Shown piece by piece: positions 34,683-45,634 of a stretch of DNA of 64,000 nucleotides. How positions within the stretch are numbered: position 1 is the first letter of the stretch; each line of letters begins with the position of its first letter. Made by a program: the position numbers and the translations under genes. Location: contig JANCIK010000005.1 in NCBI GenBank assembly GCA_028532985.1, positions 3,478,501 to 3,542,500 on the forward strand, written 5' to 3'. The notes beneath the pieces were generated by a model. That model searched no databases. It had not been told where the DNA came from and saw only the letters and a program-made list of their open reading frames with translations. This stretch comes from Stropharia rugosoannulata. Its lineage: Eukaryota > Basidiomycota > Agaricomycetes > Agaricales > Strophariaceae.

Positions 34683-37006
34683 ATGGCTTCGGAGAAGCAG
34701 GAGAAAGGCCACAGCACCTCCTCCATTGACTCTCCACCGGAGGCCCGCTATGAGTTTTACGACCCCTCGAAGGAAAGCAGATGGACTCGCCTTGGGCTGT
34801 CTCTTGAGAGCTTCAAGCGCGCTCCAGGAACTACAGGGTGAGTGGAGCACAAGTGTTCTTCGTTCGAATTCTGACCCAACCTAGCGGTCAAGTTGTCCAT
34901 GGCGGCAAAGACCTCGAGGACATCGAGCGTATCATGGCAGATGCACCAATGCTGCAGCAGAGTATGAAGCCCCGTCATCTTCAGATGATTGCTATCGGTA
35001 CGTCGCACTTCACCTATACAAATGTAGCCACCCCTAACCAGCATCAAGGTGGAAGTATTGGAACCGGTCTGTTTGTTGGCTCCGGTGGCTCTTTGGCGAC
35101 TGGTGGACCCGCCGGTGTACTCATTGCTTGGATTATTATTGGTGCTATGATGATCAGTGTCACTCAGGTAAGAATAAATCTGTCTAGACGTCAACTTTAA
35201 GCTCACGTCATCGCCAGGCTCTTGGAGAAATGTCAATTCTGTACCCAGTATCTGGCGGATTCTACACACTTGCTATTCGGTTTTTGGACCCTTCATTCGC
35301 TTTCTCAATGGGCTGGAACTATGTTTTCCAGTGGGCCATCGTCCTCCCGCTCGAGCTAACGGTGGCTGTCACAACAGTTCAGTATTGGGGAGGCGATATA
35401 ATGTCTGTACCAGCCTGGATAACGATATTTTGGATTATCATAGGTAAGCATCCCCGCCTGCGATGCTATTTTGTATGCTCACTTCTGATATACAGTAATC
35501 GCATCTATATTTGGAACGCTCGGTTTCGCTGAAGAAGAGTTCTGGTCATCGGTGCTCAAACTAATAGTTGTCGTTATTTTCGCAATCATCGGAATGTAAG
35601 ACGATTAAATACCTTTGGAGATAACGCATACTGACGTATATATAGCGTCTGTATATGCGGTGGAGGACCTTCTAGTGGCAATTATAGTGAATATGTCGGT
35701 GGAAGATATTGGTCAAATCCTGGCGGCTTCGCAAATGGATTCAAGGGTGTCTGCACAGTATTCGTTACTGCGGCATTCTCATTCGGTATGTCTTCGAAGC
35801 CTTGAACTCGGTACAAACACTCATCATTGCTTTGCAGCTGGGACGGAGCTTGTCGGTCTTGCCGCTAGTGAAACGCCTAACCCTCGCGAAACGATGCCTG
35901 CTGCCGTCAAGGGAACTTTCTGGCGCATTGTAAGTAGTTTGTTGTACAAGAACGAGGAGTTTGACTGACATGAGTGTTGTTTAGACCCTCATCTACATCA
36001 CTTCCTTGACAATTATTGGCCTTCTTCTGCCATTCGACAACCCCGATTTAGGGAACGTATCTCCCTTCGTTATCGTTCTTGATCTCGCGAATATCAAGGG
36101 CTTCGGTCGTAAGTCTTTCTTAGCGCGTGTTTGATGACTCACTAACGCAGTATTTCAGATGTGATTAATGCTACGATCTGTATATCCGTATTATCCATCG
36201 GCCTGTCGTGCGTTTACGCAGGTTCCCGAACACTTACTGCCCTTGCAGAGACCGGATACGCGCCAAGTATCTTCTCCTATGTTGATAAATCTGGCCGTCC
36301 TCTATCCTCCGTCATTGCCATTCTCATCTTCGGTGCCCTAGCATACATCAACAACAACAGCAATGGCGAAACAGTTTGTACGTACCTCCTGAATTCAGTA
36401 ACCCAAGTAGCGGCTAATAACATATGTGCGCAGTCAACTGGTTGGTTGCGTTATCCGGGCTGTCAACACTTTTCACTTGGCTTTCCATCTGCTTGTGCCA
36501 CATCCGATTCCGCCGAGCATGGGCCGTCCAAGGACACTCTGTAGAAGAACTGCCTTTCCAAGCACTAGGTGGAGTCTACGGATCCTGGTTCGGCGCTGTT
36601 CTTGTCGTCCTCGTCCTCATTGCCCAATTCTACACTGCTCTCTGGCCTATCGGCGGCATGTCGAGTGACCCTAAGAAAGTGGCCGAGGAATTCTTTAGTG
36701 AGTACCGCATCATAAACACTTGAGAAAGAATGCTGACCCTTCATAGATTTCTACCTCGCTTTCCCCATTATGATTCTCTTCTACATCATCGGCTACTTGT
36801 GGAAGCGCACTCTTCCTCAACGTGCACACGAAATCGATCTGGACACTGGCCGCAAGAGTTGGTTGACAGTAGAAGAGATGCGCCAGGTATGTAATATCGT
36901 GCGGTTTCGATTATTGATATTATACTGACTTCATATGCAGTGGCGAGCCGAACGCGCAACAGCGCCTGTTTATATTAAAGTATACCGTGCCCTCTTCAGT
37001 AATTAG
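34683..37006 (+). CDS. amino-acid permease (fungal YAT/AAP family)
   Basis: This is a plasma-membrane amino-acid/proton symporter of the APC superfamily. The cytosolic N-terminus starts [18 protein letters not shown]. The first helix carries the substrate motif [11 protein letters not shown], preceded by [16 protein letters not shown] sequence (here [13 protein letters not shown]). Further family motifs are [48 protein letters not shown] with [16 protein letters not shown], and [18 protein letters not shown] with ALAETGYAP. About ten exons close in phase; twelve hydrophobic segments are expected and most are visible. The C-terminus reads [26 protein letters not shown]. Substrate range cannot be told. 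It is followed tail-to-tail by PPE1. Confidence 0.93.
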
Positions 37007-37446
37007 TCTTGTATTCCGCATATCTATGTAGCACTTGTACTTTTATATCTTTCACATGGCGTTTTACCAGGCGTTGTAGTCTTTACCCTAATCCAGACCG
37101 ATTTTAACACACCTCCCTGAACTTGAAACGATGGAAGTACTTACATGCGTAAGTTGCTGTAGGTTGACATTGAGGAGCCACTGTCAATCTCTGTCAATGC
37201 ACCTCGAAGATAACTCGATGCAAGACCGATGGAGGAGATCGCACAACATTTGCGATACGTTGTACAGAATATATTCCCAAAAAGCAATCATAACCATTTA
37301 CTTGCAGAACATTACTAATCGAACTTGCAGAGTATTTAGAGATGGCATATATGATGAATTGGAATAACCTGTACCGGTTGTTTTAGCGTTCGGAGAAGTT
37401 TGAAAGTGGAATGTAAGAGAGCCAAACTCACGTTGCTACGTACATA
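37007..37446. other. convergent 3' region
   Basis: This 440-nt spacer lies between the stops of the permease and PPE1. I see no feature beyond short chance frames. Confidence 0.5.
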
Positions 37447-38903
37447 TTAAGCCTCCCCTACCTTCTTAACACCCACAAGTACACGATCATTTCGCTTCCA
37501 AAACTCTACCAATATCTCAGCGAGACGCGTCGGATCGTCCTGAATAAAGTTAACACAACCAAGTCGGCCATATCGAACATCAGGATCTTACCTCGTGAAG
37601 CATATGACCAACTCCCGGTACAACCACCATCTGAAATCGTCCTTGCATCTGCCCGATCATCAACTCCTTGTCGAGGCGGTCTGTCCCAGCTAAAACAAGA
37701 AGGCGCGCCGTACGCGCAGCGAGAAAAGCAGATGACAGTCCCTGGAACCAGCCTACCTACACTTAGTTGATTGGCATCGATGATCAAAGGAAGACGTACT
37801 AAGCCAATAAGGAGCCGTAGAGCGCAGGGGAGTTCGCCATGTATAAGGTTGCACTGAACCTTCATCAGCCGGCTTGATTATTGACGGTATGGATACACGC
37901 GCAGATGTCGAATTAGTGATTGCATTTGTCGTTACACTGAACAAAAATAAGGAGTGATAAAAATATGCCAGGGAAGGATTAGACGTACTGCCACTCGATT
38001 GCTTCCTCGACGCTTCCGAATCCATTAGGACGGGCATTCAGAAGACTATGCATATGCGGGAGGGCATCGATGGCAGAACCTTCCACCACATCAAGCACGG
38101 CGACTCCAGCGATACGATATTTCTTCTCTTGAAGCCTTGGACAGCTGCGTACGACAACTGCGCCGCCCATACTGTGGCCAACAAGCTGGAAAACAAATAA
38201 AAAATGAGCACGTACAGCGCATGATCGTATTCTACTCACTAGCAGGGTTGGTGCCGACGACGCGTCAGCGAACACAGTGGATATGAGCGCGCAAAAATCG
38301 TCCAACAATGTCTCAATCGACAGATCTTCGTCGCTACCCTCTGTAGCCGTAGTCTTACCTAAATCGTTCATTAAGCCAATAAGCCAATACTAGAAAAGTG
38401 TTTTGAAAGAGACAGACCATGTCGCCGTGCATCTAAGGCAAGGACTCCGCACATATCGCCACTCAACGCACTGATCTCCTGAGCCATACACGCAAAACTT
38501 GTTCCCGAATATCCTGCTCCATGGTGGCACACAAACACAGTCCCGCTAGCATGTTTAGGTGCGGTATAATAGGCGCGAAAATCGAGTTTCCTAGACGGCA
38601 CTGCAACTTGCAAGGCTTGTGTAAAGAAGCCAGCTGCAGAAATAGGCGCGTATTTCGGGTCAGGGGCCTTCGGCTGCACTGGTCTCCTTGCGGGCCTTTT
38701 CACTGCTCGTGAGTGCGATATGATGTTGGTGTTAGGGACACTTGCATCGCTGGGGGACCAAGACCTGGACCTGGAAGGTCACCGAGCGAATCATTTTCGT
38801 CCTCCTCTTCCTCCTCTTCATCGGCTCCCGCCGCCCAGGGCGCTTGCGTCGGTGGCAATTTGGAGAGGCGATTACTTACAGCAGAGCGATAGAGATCGGA
38901 CAT
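37447..38903 (-). CDS. PPE1: protein phosphatase methylesterase 1
   Basis: PME-1 removes the C-terminal methyl ester from the PP2A catalytic subunit and so controls PP2A holoenzyme assembly. The alpha/beta-hydrolase triad is visible: Ser in [10 protein letters not shown], Asp in [15 protein letters not shown] and His in PGVGHMLHE. Other family marks are [14 protein letters not shown], the oxyanion-side HHGAGYSG and EEAIEWQ. The N-terminus [18 protein letters not shown] is also characteristic and is followed by an acidic run. About seven exons are used. The first junction, near 38700-38760, has no consensus splice pair that keeps frame perfectly, so the exact 5-10 residues there are uncertain. 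Substrate is methylated PP2A; the protein should be cytosolic or nuclear. It is followed on the same strand, upstream, by the DUF829 gene. Confidence 0.93.
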
Positions 38904-39284
38904 GATCAATTAGAGTGGCACAGAGGAGGTAGATATGAATTCCCCGAGTCCTTTCAACACGATGGAGAGGCTTGAAGACCAGATGACCGTTTCGATTATG
39001 GCAGGGTTGAACGTTTGAATTTCCGACCATGCCGGGCCAGCCGGTCGTGCGGACCGTTGATCTAGCCAGGTTCGGCTCATTCAGACGGTCATATAGATCA
39101 TGCAAAGTGATATGTTGAAGGAATAACATAAATACTAAGTAGAAAATACATGTATATGCACAACCGTGAAATACACTGGTACAGAAAAAAGAAAAACAGA
39201 TCTTAAATTCATCGTAAATCAAGCATGCCGTCTAATTGCCGTCTAAGCCTTTGGATTCCTTGAGCTCATAGTTTCCGTAGATGT

Positions 39285-40546
39285 TTAAATCAGACATACC
39301 TTAACCTCGTCATTGACAGACCTCCACATATCTGCCACCGCTCCCCAATATCGATCCGGGTACATTCTAGCATGAGCAACGTGTCCACTTTCTTCGAACC
39401 TCTCCCTCTGAACTCGCAAGCCCCTCTTTTCCGCAGCGTCGGCATGCGCTTCTACCTCCGTATCGGGGATCATAGTGTCGCGTGGGGAATACATGTACAA
39501 CCGGGGAGTGGACGCCGTCAGCCAAGGCAAAAGTGTAGAGGAAGACAGAGTGTCTTTCATCTGGTCAATGATCGTCTGAGGCGGTGTGTACTGCGCCGGT
39601 GAATCCGGAGCCCGACGGCTGAACACACGCCTAACGAAAAGCCTGAACGTATGTAGGATTGCTACGACGCGCACATGGATATCATGTGATAGGAACAGGC
39701 CGCGTATACCGAGTGCGGCTAAGAACCGCAGAATTGGGGAACGGATAGCGCTAGAGAAGGCGGCTACGGTTTTATCTACACCTCCGTTGCCCGGGCATGA
39801 GTCCAGAACGACAAGAGAAGGCTGGGGAGCTGCGGGGGTGGAATATTTCTCTGATAGAATAGCAGAGAGAGTTGTCAATTGCCATGACCCGCCTTGCGTA
39901 AGAATGATTCAGTGTCTATTACTTTATCAAGTATCATTAAACATACCGTTTGAAAATGTATGAACTAGGACCTTAGGTGACCGGGAGTCAATAATGGGAG
40001 AAAGATGAACATTTTTGAATGCCGGGGGAAGAGTCTTATTATCACAAGTGATTGGAAGACATCCGAGAAGCTCCAGAGCCTGAACAGCCGGTCGTAGATA
40101 CGCTTTCTAGACATGAGCATAAGATAATAGGCCTGGGCCCGACGATCAGGAAGCACGCTCACATTGGCCTTATCACTGCTCCAGAAGAAAGAGGCTTCAC
40201 TTCGGATAACGAGTAGAGTTGCACTAGGGAATAACTTGTTATACGCCTGTACATATTTCAATATATGTGGTAGTTTTGCACCCACTGGTGGGCGATCGGT
40301 CAGAATGCTAAATTTGGAACGTGTAGTTGTATGACCGACTCCATGTGAAGAGCAAGATAATACTGGATAGAAGACTATTAGCAACCGAATTTGTAACAAT
40401 AACAAAATACTTTACTCTGGAGGAGCTGTATCCGTTGATGCCGGGATGTTCTCGAGCTTCGTTTCTTGCTGCGTAGAACGGTCGACAGATGGAGGTTTGT
40501 GTACGTATATACCATCTCCCACCTGAACCAGAACAGGAGAATCCAT
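39285..40546 (-). CDS. DUF829 (TMEM53/PaxU-like) alpha/beta-hydrolase
   Basis: Four exons join to MDSPVLVQVGDGIYVHKPP, then DIILLFTWMGAKLPHILKY with VQAYNKLFPSATLLVIRSE, FFWSSDKAN, KAYLRPAVQALELLGC, HTFSNGGSWQLTTLSAIL, LDSCPGNGG, YMYSPRDTMIP and ERFEESGHVAHARMYPDRYW. This order is the DUF829 family, an alpha/beta-hydrolase-like fold with candidate Ser (FSNGGS), Asp (SPRD) and His (SGHVAH) residues. TMEM53 in animals is a nuclear-envelope protein, and fungal PaxU-type relatives are poorly understood; the substrate is unknown. The donor GTCGGT in intron 1 is weak but is required by the frame. A short alternative last exon (ESKGLDGN) could move the stop to about 39232. The hAT element begins 480 nt upstream of the ATG. 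Confidence 0.85.
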
Positions 40547-41018
40547 AGTAGCTTTGAGGTTTTGGTCTTCGGAATCTTCAACTGTCAAGTAAGTGTGCGT
40601 CAAGACTGCTGGCGGTAAATAGTACGATAACAAGCGCTCACCAAACCCCAAACAAATTGGTTGTAAGCCGGCAGCCGGCCATCAAATTTTCCGGATTGCT
40701 TACCTAATAAATGTTACGCTCACGTGTGTTGTCCCATACGTAATCGTCACAGTAACGTTACCACTTGTGACTTGTCGATTAGCGCTCATAAACATTTGCC
40801 TCAAGTTGGCCTCAAGTTGGCCTCAAAGCCTCATGCTCAATACTCAATCTCGAGTCGATCGGCTGAGCTTTCCGCCTTTAAATGCCTATGCCCTGGCCAG
40901 ACCGTACTTGAACCTTTACTTCGGAGTTAAAAAAAGACGGTTACTACGCAAGAATCAGGCACGAACCGGCCGGCTCAAGAACGCTCAAGAACCGCCACCA
41001 GCCGCCGCAATTACTTGA
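40547..41018. promoter_or_regulatory. upstream region of the DUF829 gene
   Basis: This holds the presumed promoter of the DUF829 gene, cut off from more distant sequence by the hAT insertion. A short tandem duplication (CCTCAAGTTGG twice, then CCTCAAAG) lies at about 40799-40827. Confidence 0.35.
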
Positions 41019-41026
41019 CTTCGACT
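41019..41026. repeat. target-site duplication, left copy
   Basis: CTTCGACT, identical to the eight bases directly after the right end of the hAT element. Eight-base duplications are the hallmark of hAT insertion. Confidence 0.92.
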
Positions 41027-41059
41027 TAGTGTTGCCACGGTCCGACTCGGCTTGACTTC
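41027..41059. repeat. left terminal inverted repeat of the hAT element
   Basis: Starts TAGTGTTGCCACGG and continues with CGACTC and CTTGACT motifs. The first 13 bases match the right terminus perfectly. Confidence 0.9.
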
Positions 41060-41230
41060 GGCTTGACTTAGACGGTTTTGGCAGAACTTTCAAAGTCAGT
41101 CAAGCGAAGTCATAAACAATCGACTTGACTTGACTTGATGTAGACGCAAAGCGGCTAAGTCAATGACTTAACCCTAAAATAGTAATCGTACCAAAATTGT
41201 ACATAAATTAGTACACACGCCACGGCAATC

Positions 41231-44200
41231 TCAAGAAAGAGATGACATGAGAGACTGTATATAGGCATTTATGTCCTCGGGAACGGCAGCTTCGTCAACC
41301 AGCACTGATGTAAGATAACTCTCGATGTCCTCCCTAGATGTTCCTTGTGTAAAGTTCAGACTTTCACCCGCCTTGAGAGAAAATTTAAGCATTTGTAGCA
41401 TTTCCATCAGATCTTCATTAATGCGGCTGCGTCGAGGTGTCATGGTTTCCTTTGCTGATGAGAATACACGCTCACACGGGACAGCAGACCCCTGAATTGC
41501 AAGGTAATCCAAAGCTGCCATAAACAGTGTCGGATAGCGGAGCTGGTGTTCCTACATGTACTGGATTAGATGTTCTTAATTTAAGTAGAGCTAATAGATG
41601 TATTTACCTGCCAAAACGACAAGGAGCATGTGCTGGTTGATGAGTCATTTAAGTACTGGGTAATCTCAGTATCCAGTGAATTTCTTGCTTGCACGTTTGC
41701 CCTCGACAAGCCAAGAATCTCATCAGCAGTTCGGCGAGCGGTTGAATTCCGAATTGAATGACCCCGGATCATTCTCGATCGGCGAGGCGTATAGTCATGT
41801 GCCTGCAATGATTGCGCCGTGGGAGCTACCTGGTTAGTATCGAGGGGTTCATTGTTTGAGCCCCAGCTGATATGGTCTTGCTTTGTAGATATTTCTCGTA
41901 GTATGGGTTGAGCTGTATATGTTATATAGAACATTAATTCAATATTTATTTTGGAGAATTAATTAAACTTACTGTGTCTCGCAGCAAAATCCGTGCTTCA
42001 TTTTGCTTTTCAACAGGGATGTAGTTCAACTTCATATCAGGATTCAATACTTATGAAAAGTTAGCAATATATGTTAGTATATAAGTATATAACTCACTCA
42101 TTGCAATAATGTATGCAGGATTTGAACTAATCCGGTCCTGGTATATATTCAACTTCTTGATACCTTCCTCTATGATCTCGGAGAATGGAGAACCAAAAGA
42201 GGCTTGAAGGTCCCTCCACACCGAGATTATGGCATCAAAGCATGGGAGTGCATTGCAGAGTGTAGGTGTTTTCTCGGCTGAAAGCTTTTGTTGAAAGGCA
42301 TCAGGCACCTATGCAATTCTAAGTTCACACAAACTATAATAGAATAATAGAATAAACATACTATCAATATTTCCCGTGCATAGGTAAGAATAGTCCAATG
42401 TGCTTCAGACAGTTTCTTTAAGTCTCGAAAATCATTTGATGCGGACATTGCCGTGAGAGCCTACCATTGTTGAAAGATTAAGTCAGGAATAAGTTGACAC
42501 CAATATAAACACATTACATGCCTTTTCAAGACACAGTGCACGGTCAATCATGTATAAAGTAGAAGACCAGCGTGTATCAACATCTCGAAGAAGTTGTAGG
42601 TCACATCCATGATATGTTTTTGCAAGTTCATCAAAATGTTGGCAGCGAAGAGATGATGCACGGATCTAGATAGAGTAAAATATGAATTGAATTAACCAAG
42701 CAAATCAAACAACATACCCCACGTATGAGAGAACGAAGAACTGGAATTGGATCGCCATCAAGATCCAAAAATAGATCTGATGAATCGTGCATATCTTCAA
42801 CCTTTGACAGTGCTGCAAGCACTGCCTTGCACGCCAGATTTACAATATGTGGAAAGCATCTAAACTTTATTTTAATTAAATACTCTGGTGATTTATGAAT
42901 TACATACCTTATGCGGTTATGGTGTCGATCAAACGGTATGTCTCGTACTCGCAGCTCACATTCAAGAATCATCATAAATGTGTCATTATTGGATGCATTG
43001 TCGAGCGTAACCCAGCCAATCTACAACAGAAAATATTATTAGATATAGCATAAAAACAGGACATGTTAATACACACCTTGTCCGTAATTGAAAGCCGGTC
43101 TAGAATATATAAAAATGATTGTGCAAGATGCTCGCCATCATGACGGCCTGGAACTCGGTGAAATCCAATAAGCTCAGACTTTAGTGTGAGAACATGCTGT
43201 GGCCCATTGGCAGTCTGTACTAATGTTGTGTGAATCCAGTGTGCTGTTACGGCCATGAATGGACTAAGATTCGGATCAGACCACAAGTCAGTTGTCAAAG
43301 AAATCTTTCCAAGTGCGCCCTAGGAGATTATTAGTAATAGTATATAATAAAGTAGAAATGTAGACATGCCTTCAGATCAGACTCGAGCTGAGTGAGGTGT
43401 TCATCCCACAGTGACTTAATCCGATTATGGATTGTTGTGCGGTGTGGGATTTGATCATCTGTCAAATCTTTACGAAGAAGCATAAAGATTCTCCGCAAGT
43501 GTGGGCTTTCTATGACATTGATTGACTAAATTTAACTATTAGTAAATCAGAGTGATAGGCAGACATTGACGTATATATGCTCACCTGATCATCTGCAATA
43601 ATAAATTCGGTAATTGCATCCACGAAAGCATTGTAAGAAAACTCCGGAATATTGGGGGGCCGATTGCTCGATGGTGCAGTGTTTCCCAATGCAGTGACAT
43701 CACCCTTTGAGGTGCGATACTGTGCCACGGGACCCTTAGCCTTATCAGCGGTAATTGCAATATTCATTTTGTCACATCCATCAACCCAAAGAGGCAAATG
43801 GTACGTAATCAAATGACCTCGCAGGGTTGTAGTGCTTGTTTCGATGGCAAATGGAAAAACCTCGTGGGCCGAGTTAATTGAATTCTGCTGTCTGATAAAG
43901 TACCAGTAAATAGCCGCTCAATTAAGAGACTCTAAATGAAAACATACTCGCAGAATAAACAAATCCGGGCTTCAGTTGTTTGTCGAAAAAAAGTCCAGAC
44001 ATCTCGTGCAGCACGTGTGTTCTTTTTGCCACCTTTTGAATGAGCACTCGACGACTTTGACACAGTGTGTGAGTGACTCTGTGTGCCGTGAGTCCGACCT
44101 GATTGAGGCAAGTCATGTGATTTAGTTTGTGGTGTTGTCTGACCAGACTCGGATGCACTTGTCGTCGGACTCGGATCAGGGAATAACTCCCCATCTGAAA

Positions 44201-44651
44201 TATCACCCATTGTACCCGAAGGGAAAGCGTGTGCGGCTGATGAGAAAGGGTTGGATGGACTATCAGGAATTGCAGGGGCTATGTAAAACATTAGTAAAAC
44301 TTCTGCCAAAATGTCTAAATAAACATACAATTGCTCGGAGGCTCTTCAGATATTCTATGTAGATTACCGAGCTCGGCATTGCTTGTAGTGTTAGTTGGTG
44401 TGCTAGATACAGGCCGAAAAGCCAATGGCTCTGTGCTTAAAGCTAATCACATGTTACTTATTAGCAAGAGAGAAGATATATTATCATTAATACTAATTTA
44501 TACCTTGAGTTTGAAAATGTATCTCGGCAGACCCATTGTCATGAATCCGGGTTGTTGTTGATCCGCCTTGGCTAGTGTCACCACTGCGCTTGCGACCGCC
44601 GCGACGAGACTGAGTAGTAGTGGACTTGGCTGCTGCACTTCGAGGAGGCAT
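41231..44651 (-). CDS. hAT-family transposase
   Basis: The protein starts MPPRSAAAKSTTTQSRRGG (ATG 44651). After a Ser/Thr-rich lead comes a BED-type zinc finger built across an intron: VWTFFRQTTEARICLFC gives Cys-x2-Cys, and LRGHLITYH gives His-x4-His. The RNase-H-like core follows, with SLTTDLWSDP (first Asp), IGWVTLDNASNNDTFM (second Asp region), RCFPHIVNLACKAV, and DVDTRWSSTLYMI. The C-terminal dimerisation region has LDYLAIQGSAVPCERVFSSA, the strongest hAT signature. About a dozen exons close in phase with no stop. One intron (after ESDLK, near 43369) appears to start GCATGT, a GC-AG intron. Given intact terminal repeats the enzyme could still be active; expression is unknown. Confidence 0.88.
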
Positions 44652-45315
44652 GTGGTAATTGTTGGTCTTTGCTAACTCACTGCTTCGTTCAATGTTCTTA
44701 TAGGGATACACCAACCACTGGTTGCACTGTGCAGCCAATGCACACTTGATGTGCATGCATACTTAATGACGGCTGTACAGCAGTATGCAACATGCTTGCA
44801 TCATGTCTGCAGCCTTGACTATGCTGCCGTGGTGCAGTCTACTTACCATACACATCATTTACTTACAACCTTAAAACACATATAAAACATGTTTGATAAC
44901 TAGGTATACATATTAATTAATGTATTCAACAGATGTACGCAGCAGAAATGAGATCTCCAAGCTCGTTACATTGGCATACTTAGGGTGTGAATTAAGTGTC
45001 AATCCTTGATCGATCTCAAGATTAAACACGGCTCCTGGCCTGTCCTTTTGCCATGAAAACTTGCATACTTCACGCAGACATGTATAAGACATATGCATAT
45101 AGTGATCTGAGCACAGGCGGCATGCAGAAAATGATCTAGGGCTCTATATCACGCAAAGCTTACTGGATGACATCTAGACTACCAAATTTAGACTGAAGTC
45201 ACCGCTTAACCGGCTCAAGTCGATACAAGCCGCCAAGTCGACTGTACGACTTATACGTCAGTTATTAGTCAATGGCTCGGTCATCACGACTTATTATTCG
45301 GCTTGACTAGTGACT

Positions 45316-45348
45316 TGAGTCAAGTCGAGTCGAGTCGTGGCAACACTA
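45316..45348. repeat. right terminal inverted repeat of the hAT element
   Basis: Ends CGTGGCAACACTA, the exact complement of the first 13 bases of the left terminus, preceded by GAGTCAAGTCGAGTCGAGT. Confidence 0.9.
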
Positions 45349-45356
45349 CTTCGACT
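45349..45356. repeat. target-site duplication, right copy
   Basis: CTTCGACT, matching the left copy without a mismatch. Confidence 0.92.
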
Positions 45357-45634
45357 GTCCATTGTCCACTGCCGTAAACGGTTTAGCTTCAACTTGGCTC
45401 CAACCAAGTGTTCCCCTAGGCAACTGATTGTTGAATGCAACCTGCAACATCCGACTCAAGGATCGGATAGCGTATGTCGAGTTGATGACGGTGAGCGTTT
45501 GCGCAGTTATCGTAAGGGGTTGGCAATTCCCTCGAAATATTACTATTAGACACCATATAACGTACAATAATACACTTAGAAGTACAAAATGACACACTGC
45601 GAAAGCAAAAGCGAGTTTTTAACATGGGTATCGA

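Larger units (their letters stand above)
41027..45348 (-). mobile_element. complete hAT DNA transposon, 4.3 kb
   Basis: Both ends carry the same inverted terminus: 5' TAGTGTTGCCACG on the left and its exact complement on the right, with weaker match continuing to about 33 bases. Perfect CTTCGACT duplications flank the element. Just inside each end, 120-160 bases are packed with short motifs of the type GACTTG / AAGTCGA in both orientations, as hAT subterminal repeats that bind transposase usually are. A single multi-exon transposase gene fills the interior on the minus strand and shows no internal stop in the reconstructed exons. The identical target duplication and clean ends point to a recent insertion, and the element may be autonomous. 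Confidence 0.92.
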
